Part shown: positions 27,982 to 36,949 of the stretch, in pieces
How positions within the stretch are numbered: position 1 is the stretch's first letter
Layout: each line of letters starts with the position of its first letter
Assembly: GCF_943192995.1 (NCBI RefSeq)
Contig: NZ_CALPCP010000003.1
Span: 180,967 to 244,966, forward strand
DNA length: 64,000 bases
Reading direction: 5' to 3'
Origin: Flintibacter muris
Lineage (GTDB): Bacteria > Bacillota > Clostridia > Oscillospirales > Oscillospiraceae
Program-made: the position numbers and the translations under genes
Notes under the pieces: generated by a model
What the model was told of the DNA's origin: nothing
Database searches by the model: none
The model's input: only the letters and a program-made list of their open reading frames with translations

Positions 27982-28908
27982 CTATGTCAGCTTACTTTCC
28001 AGCCAGGCCAGCAGGTCGTTGAAGACCTCCTGGCGGTTGATCTCGTTGAACATCTCGTGGCGGCCGCCGGGGTAGAGCTTTACAGTCACATCCCTGCATC
28101 CGGCGGAACGGAACATTTTTTCCACCTTCCATACTCCCTCACCCATGGAGCCCACCGGGTCGTGGTCGCCGGACAGGAAATAGACGGGGGTATCCCGGTT
28201 CATTTTAGACAGATTCTGCCTGTCGGCAATAAACTGCAAACCGCCCATCATGTCCCGAAACATGGCCACTGTGGGCATAAAATTGCAAAGCGGGTCGGCC
28301 AGGGCGATATCCACCTGGGCCTCGTCCCGGCTGAGCCAGTCGGAGGGGGTGCGGTTGGGTTTGAAGGCCCGGTTATAGGCCCCCAGGGACAGATCGTTGA
28401 CCAGCTTGCTCACATGGTCGGGGCCCCGGAGCCTGCACAGAGTGCCGGCCAGAGCCTTCCCCGAGGCCACGGCGGCAGCGGGCTCCTGGCCCGTGCCGGA
28501 CAAAACGGCGGCGTCCACTGTCCCCGGCCAGCGGATCAGATAGGTCCGGGTGAGGAAGGAGCCCATGGAGTGGCCCAGGATGACGTAGGGCAGGGAGGGG
28601 TGCTTCTCCCCCTCCAGCTTCCGCAGGCGGCGGATATCCCCGCAAACCAGGTTCCAGCCCTGTTTGGGGCCAAAGTAGCCGAACTTGCCCCCGGCGGTAA
28701 GGCCGTGGCCCAGGTGGTCCTCACCGCACACCAGATAGCCGTGGGAGGCCAGAAAGCGGGCCACAGGGTCGTACCGGCCAATGTGCTCCGCTACCCCATG
28801 GACGATCTGTACCACACCTCGGGGAGTACCCTCCGGCACCCACTCCCGGGCGTGGACGGTGTGGATGCCGTCACAGGAAGGATAGGACAGGTCAAAGGTC
28901 TGGATCAT
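27982..28908 (-). CDS. Alpha/beta hydrolase (monoacylglycerol lipase-like)
   Basis: 308 residues. Nucleophile Ser in LGHSMGSFLTR, catalytic Asp in FLSGDHDPVG, catalytic His in GGRHEMFNE. The N-terminal HAREWVPEGTPRGVVQIVHG and GEDHLGHG segments match the lysophospholipase/monoglyceride lipase class. Cytoplasmic, no signal peptide. It directly precedes the SMI1-like gene on the same strand. Confidence 0.92.
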   Translation of the reverse strand: MIQTFDLSYPSCDGIHTVHAREWVPEGTPRGVVQIVHGVAEHIGRYDPVARFLASHGYLVCGEDHLGHGLTAGGKFGYFGPKQGWNLVCGDIRRLRKLEGEKHPSLPYVILGHSMGSFLTRTYLIRWPGTVDAAVLSGTGQEPAAAVASGKALAGTLCRLRGPDHVSKLVNDLSLGAYNRAFKPNRTPSDWLSRDEAQVDIALADPLCNFMPTVAMFRDMMGGLQFIADRQNLSKMNRDTPVYFLSGDHDPVGSMGEGVWKVEKMFRSAGCRDVTVKLYPGGRHEMFNEINRQEVFNDLLAWLESKLT

Positions 28909-28971
28909 AGCGCACCTCATTTCCGCTCTGGAGAGCGTTTTCCTTAGTGTAACCCAGAAGGCGGGATCAAG

Positions 28972-29826
28972 TCAAGCCATCTGTTCCAGTAACGACCGGA
29001 TGGTTCCGGCGTGGAAGGAGCCCTCCTGAGCCAGCTCCAAGTAGAGCTCCTTCAGGCAGGGGTCGGTGGTGGACTGGGCCCCCTGGCTGTTCTTCTGCTC
29101 CCACTGCTGCTCCCACAGGAATTGCTGGCGCAGGGCCAGGGGCAGAGAGGCGGGCAGCTTGAGGGCCTCGCATTTAGGGGTATACCGTTTGGCGGTGATG
29201 AGGAAATAGGCGGCGGACAGCCTGCGGAAGGCGGAGCGGTGGTCCCGTGCCAGGGCGGACAGGGCTTTGGCGCAGGCGCCGCTGGCCCGGCGGGCCATGG
29301 CTCTTCCGGCGGCGGCCCCGGTACAGGCCAAAGTCATCAGCTCCTCCAGCGGCTGGCTGTCCCCTTGGGAGGCCTCGCCCAGACAGAAGGCCGGAGTTTC
29401 CGGAACAGGGGCCGTCCTTGCCGCGGACACCGCCCCAAGGGTACGGGGAGATTCCGGACAGGCAGAACACTCCGGACAGGCGGGGCACTGGCTGTCCGGG
29501 GGACAGTCAGGCACGGCGGGCAGTGCCGGGCAGTCAGGCTGGTCCGGCGAAGCGGGACAGTCGGGTACTGTGGGCATGGACGGACAGTCCGGGACAGGAG
29601 AGAGGGCGGGACATTCGGGCACAGCGGGAAGATTTGCCGCAGCCAGAGGGGCAGAGGCGGGGGGCTGTTCCTCCGCCGGCTGAGTGGGTACAGCGGGGAC
29701 AGCGGTATCTGGGATGGATGTATTTTCGGCAGCCTGTTCAGGCATCACCCGGTCCCACACCCGCTGAAAGGTGGCCGGGTCAATATTCTGCCCGGCCAGA
29801 GCGGGGCGGTCAACTTTCAGTTCCAT
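28972..29826 (-). CDS. Cys-Pro repeat protein with ferritin-like C-terminal domain
   Basis: 284 residues in three parts. Residues 1-60 are a short helix and Pro/Ala linker. Residues about 65-130 form a degenerate repeat of P-x-x-P-x-C-P units (VPDCPSMPTVPDCPA, CPACPECSACPESP), about 10 Cys. Residues 155-284 are all-helical and resemble ferritin-like/DUF2202-type bundles (PLEELMTLACTGAAAGRAMA, DHRSAFRRLSAAYFLITAKRY, LYLELAQEGSFHAGTIRSLL). No signal peptide. The Cys-rich arm may bind metal or form a brush. Known as unusual hypothetical proteins only. Confidence 0.6.
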   Translation of the reverse strand: MELKVDRPALAGQNIDPATFQRVWDRVMPEQAAENTSIPDTAVPAVPTQPAEEQPPASAPLAAANLPAVPECPALSPVPDCPSMPTVPDCPASPDQPDCPALPAVPDCPPDSQCPACPECSACPESPRTLGAVSAARTAPVPETPAFCLGEASQGDSQPLEELMTLACTGAAAGRAMARRASGACAKALSALARDHRSAFRRLSAAYFLITAKRYTPKCEALKLPASLPLALRQQFLWEQQWEQKNSQGAQSTTDPCLKELYLELAQEGSFHAGTIRSLLEQMA

Positions 29827-29904
29827 AATGTAAGACTCCTTTGCTTGCGAAAATCGTGCGGGGAACTATACCATTCTATGCCCTGCTCCCAAAACCGCGA
29901 CCCC

Positions 29905-30110
29905 CGGAACTGCGGGAGTGTCCCTTTCGCAGATTTTAGGGGCGGCCTGTGGCCGCCCGCAAAAAAGATGGCGTTTCCTGTAGCAAGCGGGCTGCCACAG
30001 GCCGCCCCAACAGATCATGCCAATTCTGATGCTTGCTATAAAGTGCGAAACAGGACACTTCTTATTTCCCAGGAAAATCCATATTGGAACATCCTGCCAT
30101 ATTTGTAGGG
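29905..30110. repeat. Dispersed repeat cluster, copy 3 (reversed)
   Basis: Two GGGGCGGCC/GGCCGCCC hairpins (29939-29960 and around 29990-30010) and CCAATTCTGATGCTTGCTAT (30020-30039), the reverse complement of the block seen near 850 and 2735. The flanks share GTCC(C)TTTCGCA / TGCGAAACAGGAC ends, so 29922-30061 is roughly palindromic. Nothing coding is seen in 29827-30277. Confidence 0.6.
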
Positions 30111-30277
30111 CGGGACAACCTCGGCCCGCCGCAGGTTTGCAGCTGTTGCGGACGGTGCGCCGGGGTCGTTGCGCCCTGCAACGCCAAAATTGATTCCCCT
30201 TCTTATTTTCCTGGACGGCTTGCCAGTCAGGGAGAAATATGGTACAATTCCTGAGATTTACAAGGAGGTAAGAGGAT

Positions 30278-30691
30278 ATGGAAGAGAAAAGTCATCCAAT
30301 TCCGGACGTGGTCAACCGGCCCAACCAATTTTCTTACGAAAACGGGATTGTGGTCACCCACGTGGAGCCCGGCCTGGCCCGGGGTGTGCTCCGCGCCGGC
30401 CCCACCTCTGTCAATCCCCACGGCATGATTCATGGCGGAGCTATGGCCACTCTGGCGGACACGGTGGGGGGCTGCTGCGCCTGCTCCAGGGGCGGGCGGT
30501 GCGTTACCAGCTCCAGCTCTATGGAGTTCCTCCGCCCCGCCCAGGGGGACCTGTTCTGCCAGGCCACACCCAAGAAAATGGGCCGGCAGCTGTCGGTGAT
30601 TCAAATTGTTATCACCGATACCAGGGAGAAAACAGTGGCCACCGGCACCTTTACCTTCTTTATGGCCGGTCCGGAGGGGGAGAAGGGCTGA
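30278..30691 (+). CDS. PaaI-family hotdog thioesterase
   Basis: 137 residues with the hotdog fold signature NPHGMIHGGAMATLADTVGG. The His-Gly-Gly turn and the following Asp are the usual catalytic elements for aryl/acyl-CoA hydrolysis. ATG follows AAGGAGGTAAGAGG. Substrate unknown. Confidence 0.9.
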   Translation: MEEKSHPIPDVVNRPNQFSYENGIVVTHVEPGLARGVLRAGPTSVNPHGMIHGGAMATLADTVGGCCACSRGGRCVTSSSSMEFLRPAQGDLFCQATPKKMGRQLSVIQIVITDTREKTVATGTFTFFMAGPEGEKG

Positions 30692-30720
30692 TTTTCCGTC
30701 ATCTTTCCAGGGATTTGGGC

Positions 30721-30749
30721 TTGACATCTGTATCAGTTCGTGGTAGGAT
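30721..30749 (+). promoter_or_regulatory. Promoter of the lysine-riboswitch transporter unit
   Basis: TTGACA at 30721 and TAGGAT at 30744, 17 bp apart, 18 bp before the riboswitch P1 stem. Confidence 0.65.
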
Positions 30750-30766
30750 ATGTCCAATTTCATATG

Positions 30767-30926
30767 AGGATAGAGGCGCGGCGCTCATGCGTACCGCGGG
30801 ACAAGGCCAGGCAGCCGTCCCACGGGAGAGGGTGCGCCGCCGAAGGTCAAGCGGCCTGCCTGGGCCGTTTTTCCTGGGCCGGGGGATAACATCTCACGGA
30901 CTGTCACGAAAGTGGAGCGCTATCCA
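30767..30926 (+). promoter_or_regulatory. Lysine riboswitch (L box)
   Basis: The conserved blocks appear in order: P1 5' strand GGATAG and AGAGGCGC, GCGTACCGCGGGA, GCGCCGCCGAAG, and the 3' core GGACTGTCACGAAAGTGGAG, closing with CTATCC, which pairs with GGATAG. An intrinsic terminator follows, so lysine binding would stop transcription. The length of about 160 nt is normal. Confidence 0.88.
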
Positions 30927-30962
30927 GAGATCCCCGGTCCAGGACTGGGGATGTCCGGTTTT

Positions 30963-31002
30963 GCCATGGGGCGCGTTCTGCGCACCATGGTTTTTGTTTT
31001 GC
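30963..31002 (+). terminator. Riboswitch-controlled terminator
   Basis: CCATGGGGCGCG, TTCTG loop, CGCACCATGG, then TTTTTGTTTT: the expression-platform terminator of the lysine riboswitch. Confidence 0.8.
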
Positions 31003-31050
31003 GCGAACGGGGGTTTGTGTGCCCCCAAACTACATAGGAGGGAATTACAT

Positions 31051-32802
31051 ATGACAACCAGAAGAAATTGGGCCGTGAGGGCCATCGTTCTTGTGATGAT
31101 GCTCCTGGCCATGGCCTGCACCGCCTTTGCCGCCGGAGACCCCACCGAGCTCAGCGGCACCAAGTATATTGAGTGCCCCGACTGCGGCACGCTGGGCATA
31201 GTCCTGTCTGACGAAGGGGAGGCCGTCCCCTGCGACACCTGCGCCGACAGCGGCTATGTGGGCTACATTCAGTCCCCCAGTCACTTTTTCAACACCCCCA
31301 TGGCCCTGCTGCCCCCGGTCATTGCCATTGCTCTGGCCCTGATTACCAAGGAGGTCTACTCCTCATTGTTTATCGGCATTGTGGTGGGCGGACTGCTCTA
31401 CTCCAACTTCTCCTTTGAGGGCACCGTGCTACACGCCTTTAACGACGGCATTGTGGCCTCCCTGTCCGACAGCTACAACGTGGGTATCCTCATCTTCCTG
31501 GTCATTTTGGGCGCTATGGTGTGCCTGATGAACAAGGCGGGGGGCTCCGCCGCCTTCGGCCGCTGGGCCAAGAAGAACATCAAGTCCCGGGCCGGCTCCC
31601 AGCTGGCCACCATCCTGCTGGGCTGCCTGATTTTCATTGACGACTACTTCAACTGCCTCACCGTGGGCTCTGTCATGCGGCCCATCACCGACAAGCAGAA
31701 CGTCTCCCGGGCCAAGCTGGCCTACCTCATTGATGCCACCGCCGCCCCCATCTGCATCATTGCCCCCATCTCCTCCTGGGCCGCCGCCGTGGCCGGCTTC
31801 GCCGAGGACGGCCAGGGCCTGAACCTGTTTATCCAGGCCATCCCCTACAACTTCTACGCCCTGCTGACCATTGTTATGATGGTGGGCATGGTGGTGATGA
31901 ATGTGGAGTTCGGCCCCATGGCCCGCTATGAGAAGAACGCCATTGAGAAGGGCGACCTCTTCTCCGGCTCCAACCCCTACGCCATGCTTGACGACGAGGT
32001 GGACGAATCCAGGGGCTCCGTGCTGGACCTGGTGCTGCCCATAGCCGTGCTGGTGGCGGCCTGTATCATTGGCATGATCTACTCCGGCGAGTTCTTTGTG
32101 CCGGGAGCGGATGGTTATCATGACTTTGTGGTCGCCTTCTCCAACTCCGACGCCTCCGTGGGCCTGATGCTGGGCTCCGCCTTCGGCCTGCTGTTTGCCT
32201 TTGTCTACTACTTCATCCGCCGGTCCATGACCTTCAGGGAGATGATGGGCTGCATTCCCGAGGGCTTTAAGGCTATGGTGCCCGCCATCCTGATCCTTAC
32301 CTTTGCCTGGTCCCTGAAGGGTATGACCGATTCCCTGGGCGCCAAATTCTTCGTCCGGGACTTCGTCCGCTCCGCCTCCGGAGTCCAGGTGTTCCTGCCC
32401 GTGCTCGTCTTCGTGGTGGGCTGTCTGCTGGCCTTCGCCACCGGCACCAGCTGGGGTACCTTCGGTATCCTGATTCCCATTGTCCAGAGCGTGTTTGAGA
32501 TGAGCAACCCCATGGCCATCATCTGCATTTCCGCCTGTATGGCCGGTGCGGTGTGCGGTGACCACTGTTCCCCCATCTCCGACACCACTATCATGGCCTC
32601 CGCCGGTGCCCAGTGTGACCACGTCAACCATGTGTCCACTCAGCTGCCCTACGCCATCTCCTGCGCGGTGATCTCCGGCATCACTTACCTGGTCGCCGGA
32701 CTGCTGGTGACAGCGGGTCTGCCCGGCCTTATCTCCCTGCCCGTAGGCATTGTGCTGATGGCCGGCTTCCTCTTCTTCGCCAAAAACAACCGTACTGCCT
32801 GA
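31051..32802 (+). CDS. lysW: NhaC-superfamily lysine transporter (LysW-like)
   Basis: 583 residues. The N-terminus has a signal-like span (IVLVMMLLAMACTAFA), then a CxxC-x-CxxC zinc-ribbon-like segment (IECPDCG; VPCDTCADSG), then about 11 spans with ATGTSWGTFGILIPIV and GAVCGDHCSPISDTTIMAS, the NhaC core. The lysine riboswitch upstream points to lysine import or export rather than plain Na+/H+ exchange; LysW is the name used in comparative riboswitch studies. The cysteine ribbon before the transport domain is unusual. ATG follows AGGAGGG. Confidence 0.88.
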   Translation: MTTRRNWAVRAIVLVMMLLAMACTAFAAGDPTELSGTKYIECPDCGTLGIVLSDEGEAVPCDTCADSGYVGYIQSPSHFFNTPMALLPPVIAIALALITKEVYSSLFIGIVVGGLLYSNFSFEGTVLHAFNDGIVASLSDSYNVGILIFLVILGAMVCLMNKAGGSAAFGRWAKKNIKSRAGSQLATILLGCLIFIDDYFNCLTVGSVMRPITDKQNVSRAKLAYLIDATAAPICIIAPISSWAAAVAGFAEDGQGLNLFIQAIPYNFYALLTIVMMVGMVVMNVEFGPMARYEKNAIEKGDLFSGSNPYAMLDDEVDESRGSVLDLVLPIAVLVAACIIGMIYSGEFFVPGADGYHDFVVAFSNSDASVGLMLGSAFGLLFAFVYYFIRRSMTFREMMGCIPEGFKAMVPAILILTFAWSLKGMTDSLGAKFFVRDFVRSASGVQVFLPVLVFVVGCLLAFATGTSWGTFGILIPIVQSVFEMSNPMAIICISACMAGAVCGDHCSPISDTTIMASAGAQCDHVNHVSTQLPYAISCAVISGITYLVAGLLVTAGLPGLISLPVGIVLMAGFLFFAKNNRTA

Positions 32803-32816
32803 GGTCCCACTGAAAT

Positions 32817-32852
32817 AACAGAGGAGCCGCTTCTTTATGAAGCGGCTCCTTC
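32817..32852 (+). terminator. Terminator after lysW
   Basis: GAGGAGCCGCTTC, TTTAT loop, GAAGCGGCTCCTTCC, then GTTTT. An 11- to 12-bp stem. Confidence 0.85.
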
Positions 32853-32927
32853 CGTTTTACAGAGCTGAATGGGGTGACAGCAAGCCAAATTTGACGATAT
32901 ATTAGCTTATTTCTGCCCGATCTGCTA

Positions 32928-34310
32928 TTATGAACCAAACTGGTTCCAATACCCCATCACAAAGATAAACAGCACAATGAGGGGCAGGATATAGCTGACA
33001 TAGAACCGCACCGCTTTGGGAAAGGCCAGGCCGTCGCCGGTGTTGGCCTCGGCCAGGAAGCGGTTCCAGCCCCAGCCCTTTTTGCTGGTGCAGAACAGCA
33101 GATAGACCAGTGAGCCCAGAGGCAGGATGTTCTGGGACACCAAAAAGTCCTCAATACCGGACACATCCATCCCCAGTATGGTGAACCCGGACCACAGGTT
33201 GGACCCCAGCACGCAGGGCATGGACAGCAGAAATATCCCAATCAGGTTGATCAGCACCGCCTTCTTCCGTGACAGTCCCCATCGGTCCATGGTGAAGGAG
33301 ATGATATTCTCAAACACAGCGATCACGGTGGACAGGGCGGCGAAGGACAGGAACAGGAAGAACAGTCCGCCCCACAGCCGGCCCATGGGCATGGCGTTGA
33401 AGATATTGGGCAGGGTGACAAAGACCAGAGCGGGCCCCTCCCCTGTGGACACACCGAAGGCGGAGCAGGCGGGGAAGATAATCAGACCGGCCACAAAGGC
33501 CACGCAGGTGTCCAGCACGCCAATGCGCAGGGCCTCCCCGGCCAGCCGGTGCTCCTTGCCGATATAGCTGCCGAAGATCGCAATGGCCCCAATGCCCAGC
33601 GACAGGGTGAAGAAGGCCTGTCCCATGGCGGCGAATACTGCCTCACCCAGAATCCAGTTCCCCTCCCCGTCGTAGACCAGGTTGCGGAAGTTGGGCTTAA
33701 GGTAAAATGCCAGCCCTTCCCCGGCTCCAGGGAGCAGGACGGAGTTTACTGCCAGTACCACCATCAGGGCCAGCAGGCAGAGCATCATCACCTTATTCAC
33801 CCGCTCCACACCGTTGCGCAGCCCCTGGGCGCACACCAGCATGCCAATGGCAATCACAATGGTCATATAGACCGTCATGGTTACCGGCTGGCTGAGCAGT
33901 CCGCCGAAAATTCCGGCCACGCCCTCGGCGTCCAGGCCGGTAAAGCTCCCCCGGAGCATTTCCACAAAGTAGTACAGCAGCCACCCGGCGATAACGGTGT
34001 AGAACATCATCAGCAGATAGTTGCCCGCAAAGCCCACATAGCTGTACCAGTGCCATTTGGTACCCTTGGGCTCCAGCCGCTGGAAGGACAGGGCGATGCT
34101 CCGCTGGCTGCTCCGGCCCACGGCCAGCTCCATCACCATAACGGGCAGACCCAGGATAATCAGGAACAGCAGATACAACAGCACAAAGGCCGCGCCGCCG
34201 TATTTCCCCGTGATATAGGGGAAGCGCCACACATTGCCTAAGCCGATGGCGCACCCCGCCGAGATGAGCACAAAGCCCAGGCGGGAGGAAAATGTCTCTC
34301 GTTTCTCCAT
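32928..34310 (-). CDS. Sodium:neurotransmitter symporter family transporter
   Basis: 460 residues, about 12 spans. The N-terminal FVLISAGCAIGLGNVWRFPYI is the SNF family signature around the sodium and substrate site, as in LeuT/MhsT. The family takes up amino acids with sodium. ATG 34310 is chosen over a GTG farther up. It faces the lysW gene (convergent). Confidence 0.94.
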   Translation of the reverse strand: MEKRETFSSRLGFVLISAGCAIGLGNVWRFPYITGKYGGAAFVLLYLLFLIILGLPVMVMELAVGRSSQRSIALSFQRLEPKGTKWHWYSYVGFAGNYLLMMFYTVIAGWLLYYFVEMLRGSFTGLDAEGVAGIFGGLLSQPVTMTVYMTIVIAIGMLVCAQGLRNGVERVNKVMMLCLLALMVVLAVNSVLLPGAGEGLAFYLKPNFRNLVYDGEGNWILGEAVFAAMGQAFFTLSLGIGAIAIFGSYIGKEHRLAGEALRIGVLDTCVAFVAGLIIFPACSAFGVSTGEGPALVFVTLPNIFNAMPMGRLWGGLFFLFLSFAALSTVIAVFENIISFTMDRWGLSRKKAVLINLIGIFLLSMPCVLGSNLWSGFTILGMDVSGIEDFLVSQNILPLGSLVYLLFCTSKKGWGWNRFLAEANTGDGLAFPKAVRFYVSYILPLIVLFIFVMGYWNQFGS

Positions 34311-34431
34311 TAACAAAACCAATCTCCTTTGCTATAATGAGCGTAAGAGGGGCGAGCTGGTGGTGCAGGTCACAGGCCCTTCCTCAAGATTTAGAATCTG
34401 TAGAAAAGCCGGTTTCCTGACAGGGGGCCGG

Positions 34432-34512
34432 TTATTTCTTTGTGATATTGAGGATGCCGAACATAACAACGGCGAGCAGGTTAAGTAGTGCTAAGACTTC
34501 CAACGCTGACAT
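34432..34512 (-). CDS. 26-residue membrane peptide with strong ribosome site
   Basis: ATG with GAGGAGGTGACA eight bases before it opens a frame of 26 residues (starts MSALEVLALLNLLAVVMFG, ends in NITKK). One hydrophobic helix and a Lys-Lys end resemble holin-like toxins of type I systems. The gap 34513-34698 before the radical SAM gene holds a GGGGATTTTTTG stretch and its promoter (TTGACA 34615, TATAAT 34637). No antitoxin could be identified. Confidence 0.6.
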   Translation of the reverse strand: MSALEVLALLNLLAVVMFGILNITKK

Positions 34513-34614
34513 CTTGTCACCTCCTCGCGGAGGTCGAGCCGTTCCTCTCTTGCCCGAATACTATACCACAAACATGGTGGTTGGGACAAGTCCTCTTTTT
34601 CCGGAAAATTCCCC

Positions 34615-34642
34615 TTGACAGGGGGATTTTTTGCGTTATAAT
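34615..34642 (+). promoter_or_regulatory. Promoter of the radical SAM gene
   Basis: TTGACA at 34615-34620 and TATAAT at 34637-34642, 16 bp apart, about 55 bp before the start of the radical SAM gene. Confidence 0.6.
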
Positions 34643-34698
34643 GATAGTACATAAGTTCTATCGAACGTATTTTCGCAATTCAGGAAGGAGGGCCTGCT

Positions 34699-35964
34699 AT
34701 GGAGCTGCTGGACAAGCTGAATATTCTGGCCGACGCAGCCAAGTACGACGCGGCCTGCACCTCCAGCGGACTGGACCGCGGGGGACGTCCGGGAACCATT
34801 GGAAACACTACCCTGGCTGGCTGCTGCCACTCCTTCTCGGCGGACGGTCGGTGCATCTCTCTGCTCAAGGTGCTTCAGACCAATTTCTGTGTGTACGACT
34901 GCCAGTACTGCGTCAACCGGAAGTCAAACGACGTGCCCCGGGCGGCCTTTACTCCGGAGGAGCTGTGTGAGCTTACCATGGGCTTCTACCGGCGCAACTA
35001 TATCGAGGGGCTGTTTCTCTCCTCGGCGGTCATCCAAAATCCGGACTACACCACCGAGCTGATGATTCAAACCCTGCGCATCCTGCGGGAGAGGCACCGC
35101 TTTGGCGGCTATATCCACGCCAAGGCTATCCCAGGCGCGGACCCCCTGCTCACCCGCCGGCTGGGCCTGCTGGCCGACCGGCTGAGCGTGAACATTGAGC
35201 TGCCCTCCTCCCCCAGCTTAGCCCTGCTGGCCCCGGACAAGAAAAAAGAGGCCATTCTCACTCCCATGGGCCAGATTCGGGACGGAATTACCGCCTCTAA
35301 GGCAGAGGTGGCCGTCTACCGTCACGCCCCCCGGTTTGCCCCGGCGGGACAGTCCACCCAGATGATTGTAGGGGCCACCCCGGAGACAGACCGGCACATC
35401 CTCACCCTCACCCAGGCCCTCTACGACCGCTATCAGTTAAAACGGGTGTTCTACTCCGCCTATATGCCGGTGTCCTCCAGTCCTCTGCTCCCTGTGGCGG
35501 AGAATTTTAAGCCGCCCCTGCTCCGGGAGCACCGGCTGTACCAGGCCGACTGGCTGCTGCGGTACTACCACTTTCGGGCGGAGGAGATCCTGGACGAGGA
35601 CCAGCCCGACTTGGACCCCCGCATGGACCCCAAGTGCTGTTGGGCTTTGCGCCACCTGGAGTTCTTCCCTGTAGAGGTCAACCGGGCGGACTACGAGGCT
35701 CTGCTCCGGGTGCCCGGCCTGGGGGTGCGGTCGGCCAAGCGGATTCTCAGAGCCAGGCGGGTGGGCCCTCTCACTTTCGAGGGGCTGAAGCGGCTGGGGG
35801 TTGTCCTCAAACGGGCCCAGTACTTCCTCACCTGCTCCGGGCGGATGATGGCCGGCCTCCAGGTCAGTGAGGACGGCCTGCTGCGCCACATGGTCTCCCT
35901 GGAGGCCCCCGCCCTGGCCGCTCCCATGCCGGAACAGCTGTCCCTGTTTGACGACGCAGGGTAG
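34699..35964 (+). CDS. Radical SAM protein, putative DNA modification/repair (TIGR03916)
   Basis: 421 residues. The 4Fe-4S motif is in NFCVYDCQYCVNR (CxxxCxxC). A spore-photoproduct-lyase-like barrel follows, and a helix-hairpin-helix at about 330-355 (LLRVPGLGVRSAKRILRARR) suggests DNA binding. It belongs to the TIGR03916 family, which is always found next to TIGR03915, and here it is. Reaction undefined; DNA lesion repair is the family inference. Confidence 0.9.
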   Translation: MELLDKLNILADAAKYDAACTSSGLDRGGRPGTIGNTTLAGCCHSFSADGRCISLLKVLQTNFCVYDCQYCVNRKSNDVPRAAFTPEELCELTMGFYRRNYIEGLFLSSAVIQNPDYTTELMIQTLRILRERHRFGGYIHAKAIPGADPLLTRRLGLLADRLSVNIELPSSPSLALLAPDKKKEAILTPMGQIRDGITASKAEVAVYRHAPRFAPAGQSTQMIVGATPETDRHILTLTQALYDRYQLKRVFYSAYMPVSSSPLLPVAENFKPPLLREHRLYQADWLLRYYHFRAEEILDEDQPDLDPRMDPKCCWALRHLEFFPVEVNRADYEALLRVPGLGVRSAKRILRARRVGPLTFEGLKRLGVVLKRAQYFLTCSGRMMAGLQVSEDGLLRHMVSLEAPALAAPMPEQLSLFDDAG

Positions 35965-35967
35965 GGA

Positions 35968-36110
35968 TGCAAAAGCCTCCCTTCGCAAAGGGAGGTGTCA
36001 TTTGCGAAGCAAATGACAAAGGGTTTTCTCCGATCGAAATGTATCTGCTTTTTATGGAAAACCCCCACCCGCTTCGCGGGAGCCCCCTTTGCGAAGGGGG
36101 CCTTTAGCCC
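35968..36110. repeat. Hairpin-rich intergenic repeat
   Basis: Three successive hairpins: CCTCCCTTCGCAAAGGGAGG, TCATTTGCGAAGCAAATGA, and GCCCCCTTTGCGAAGGGGGC. The last is related to 18696-18720. They occupy the whole gap between the radical SAM gene and its partner and may terminate or process the mRNA. Confidence 0.65.
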
Positions 36111-36145
36111 TGCGGGGAAACGAAAGTTTTGAGAGGTGTCTCCAC

Positions 36146-36949
36146 ATGCCCTGGACCCAAATTTCCTGCCAATATGACGGCACCTATCCCGGTTTTCTCT
36201 GCTGCGTGTTTGACTGCTACGTGGCCAGGGAGGAGCCGGTGGAGTTCCACACGCCGGATGACATGTGCTGTTCCCTCTACCCCCTGCGGACGGTGGACAC
36301 CGACCAGGCCCACGCCCTGCGGGTGTACCGTTCCTTCGCCAAGTTCGGGGCGGAGGGCCAGCGGCTGGCGGTACGGACCTTTCTCACCTGCCTGCCCGAC
36401 AAGGAGCTGTGGCTGTGGCGGCTGATCCGCATGGGCTACGAGCTGGGGCCCAAGATTGGCAGCTGCCTCACCGACCCCACGGTGGACCGGGTACGCAAAG
36501 CGGTGTGGCACTTAGAGCACGAGGCCCATATGTACAAGGGCTTTGCCCGCTTTTCTGAGCTGGACGGGGTGCTGGTGGGGGAAATCGAGCCCAAGAACCG
36601 GGTACTTCCCCTGCTGCGGCCCCACTTCTGCTCCCGGTATCCCCAGGAGAACCTTGTCCTTCACGACCGTACCCATTCAGAAGTTCTTCTCCACCGCCCC
36701 GGCCCCAGGAGCTGGACCATTATTCCGGTGGACAGCTTCCAAGCCGGCCCCGCCGGGCTGGAGGAGCTGACCTACCGGAAGCTGTGGCGGGCGTTTTACA
36801 ACACCATCGCCATTGAGGGCCGGTACAACCCCAAATGCCGTATGACCCACATGCCCAAGCGGTACTGGGCCATGATGACCGAGTTCCAGGAGGACTGGGA
36901 CACCGCTCTGCCTCAGGTTTCCTCCTTGCCCTGTAAAACGGAAACGTGA
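36146..36949 (+). CDS. TIGR03915-family putative DNA repair protein
   Basis: 267 residues, DUF4130-like. Begins YDGTYPGFLCCVFDCY; DPTVDRVRKAVWHLEHEAHMYKGFARF and AFYNTIAIEGRYNPKCRMTHMPKRYW are family blocks resembling uracil-DNA glycosylase-associated domains. It partners with the adjacent radical SAM protein. ATG 36146 follows GAGAGGTG. The final residues (LPCKTET) lie at the edge of foreign DNA and may differ from the native end. Confidence 0.88.
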   Translation: MPWTQISCQYDGTYPGFLCCVFDCYVAREEPVEFHTPDDMCCSLYPLRTVDTDQAHALRVYRSFAKFGAEGQRLAVRTFLTCLPDKELWLWRLIRMGYELGPKIGSCLTDPTVDRVRKAVWHLEHEAHMYKGFARFSELDGVLVGEIEPKNRVLPLLRPHFCSRYPQENLVLHDRTHSEVLLHRPGPRSWTIIPVDSFQAGPAGLEELTYRKLWRAFYNTIAIEGRYNPKCRMTHMPKRYWAMMTEFQEDWDTALPQVSSLPCKTET

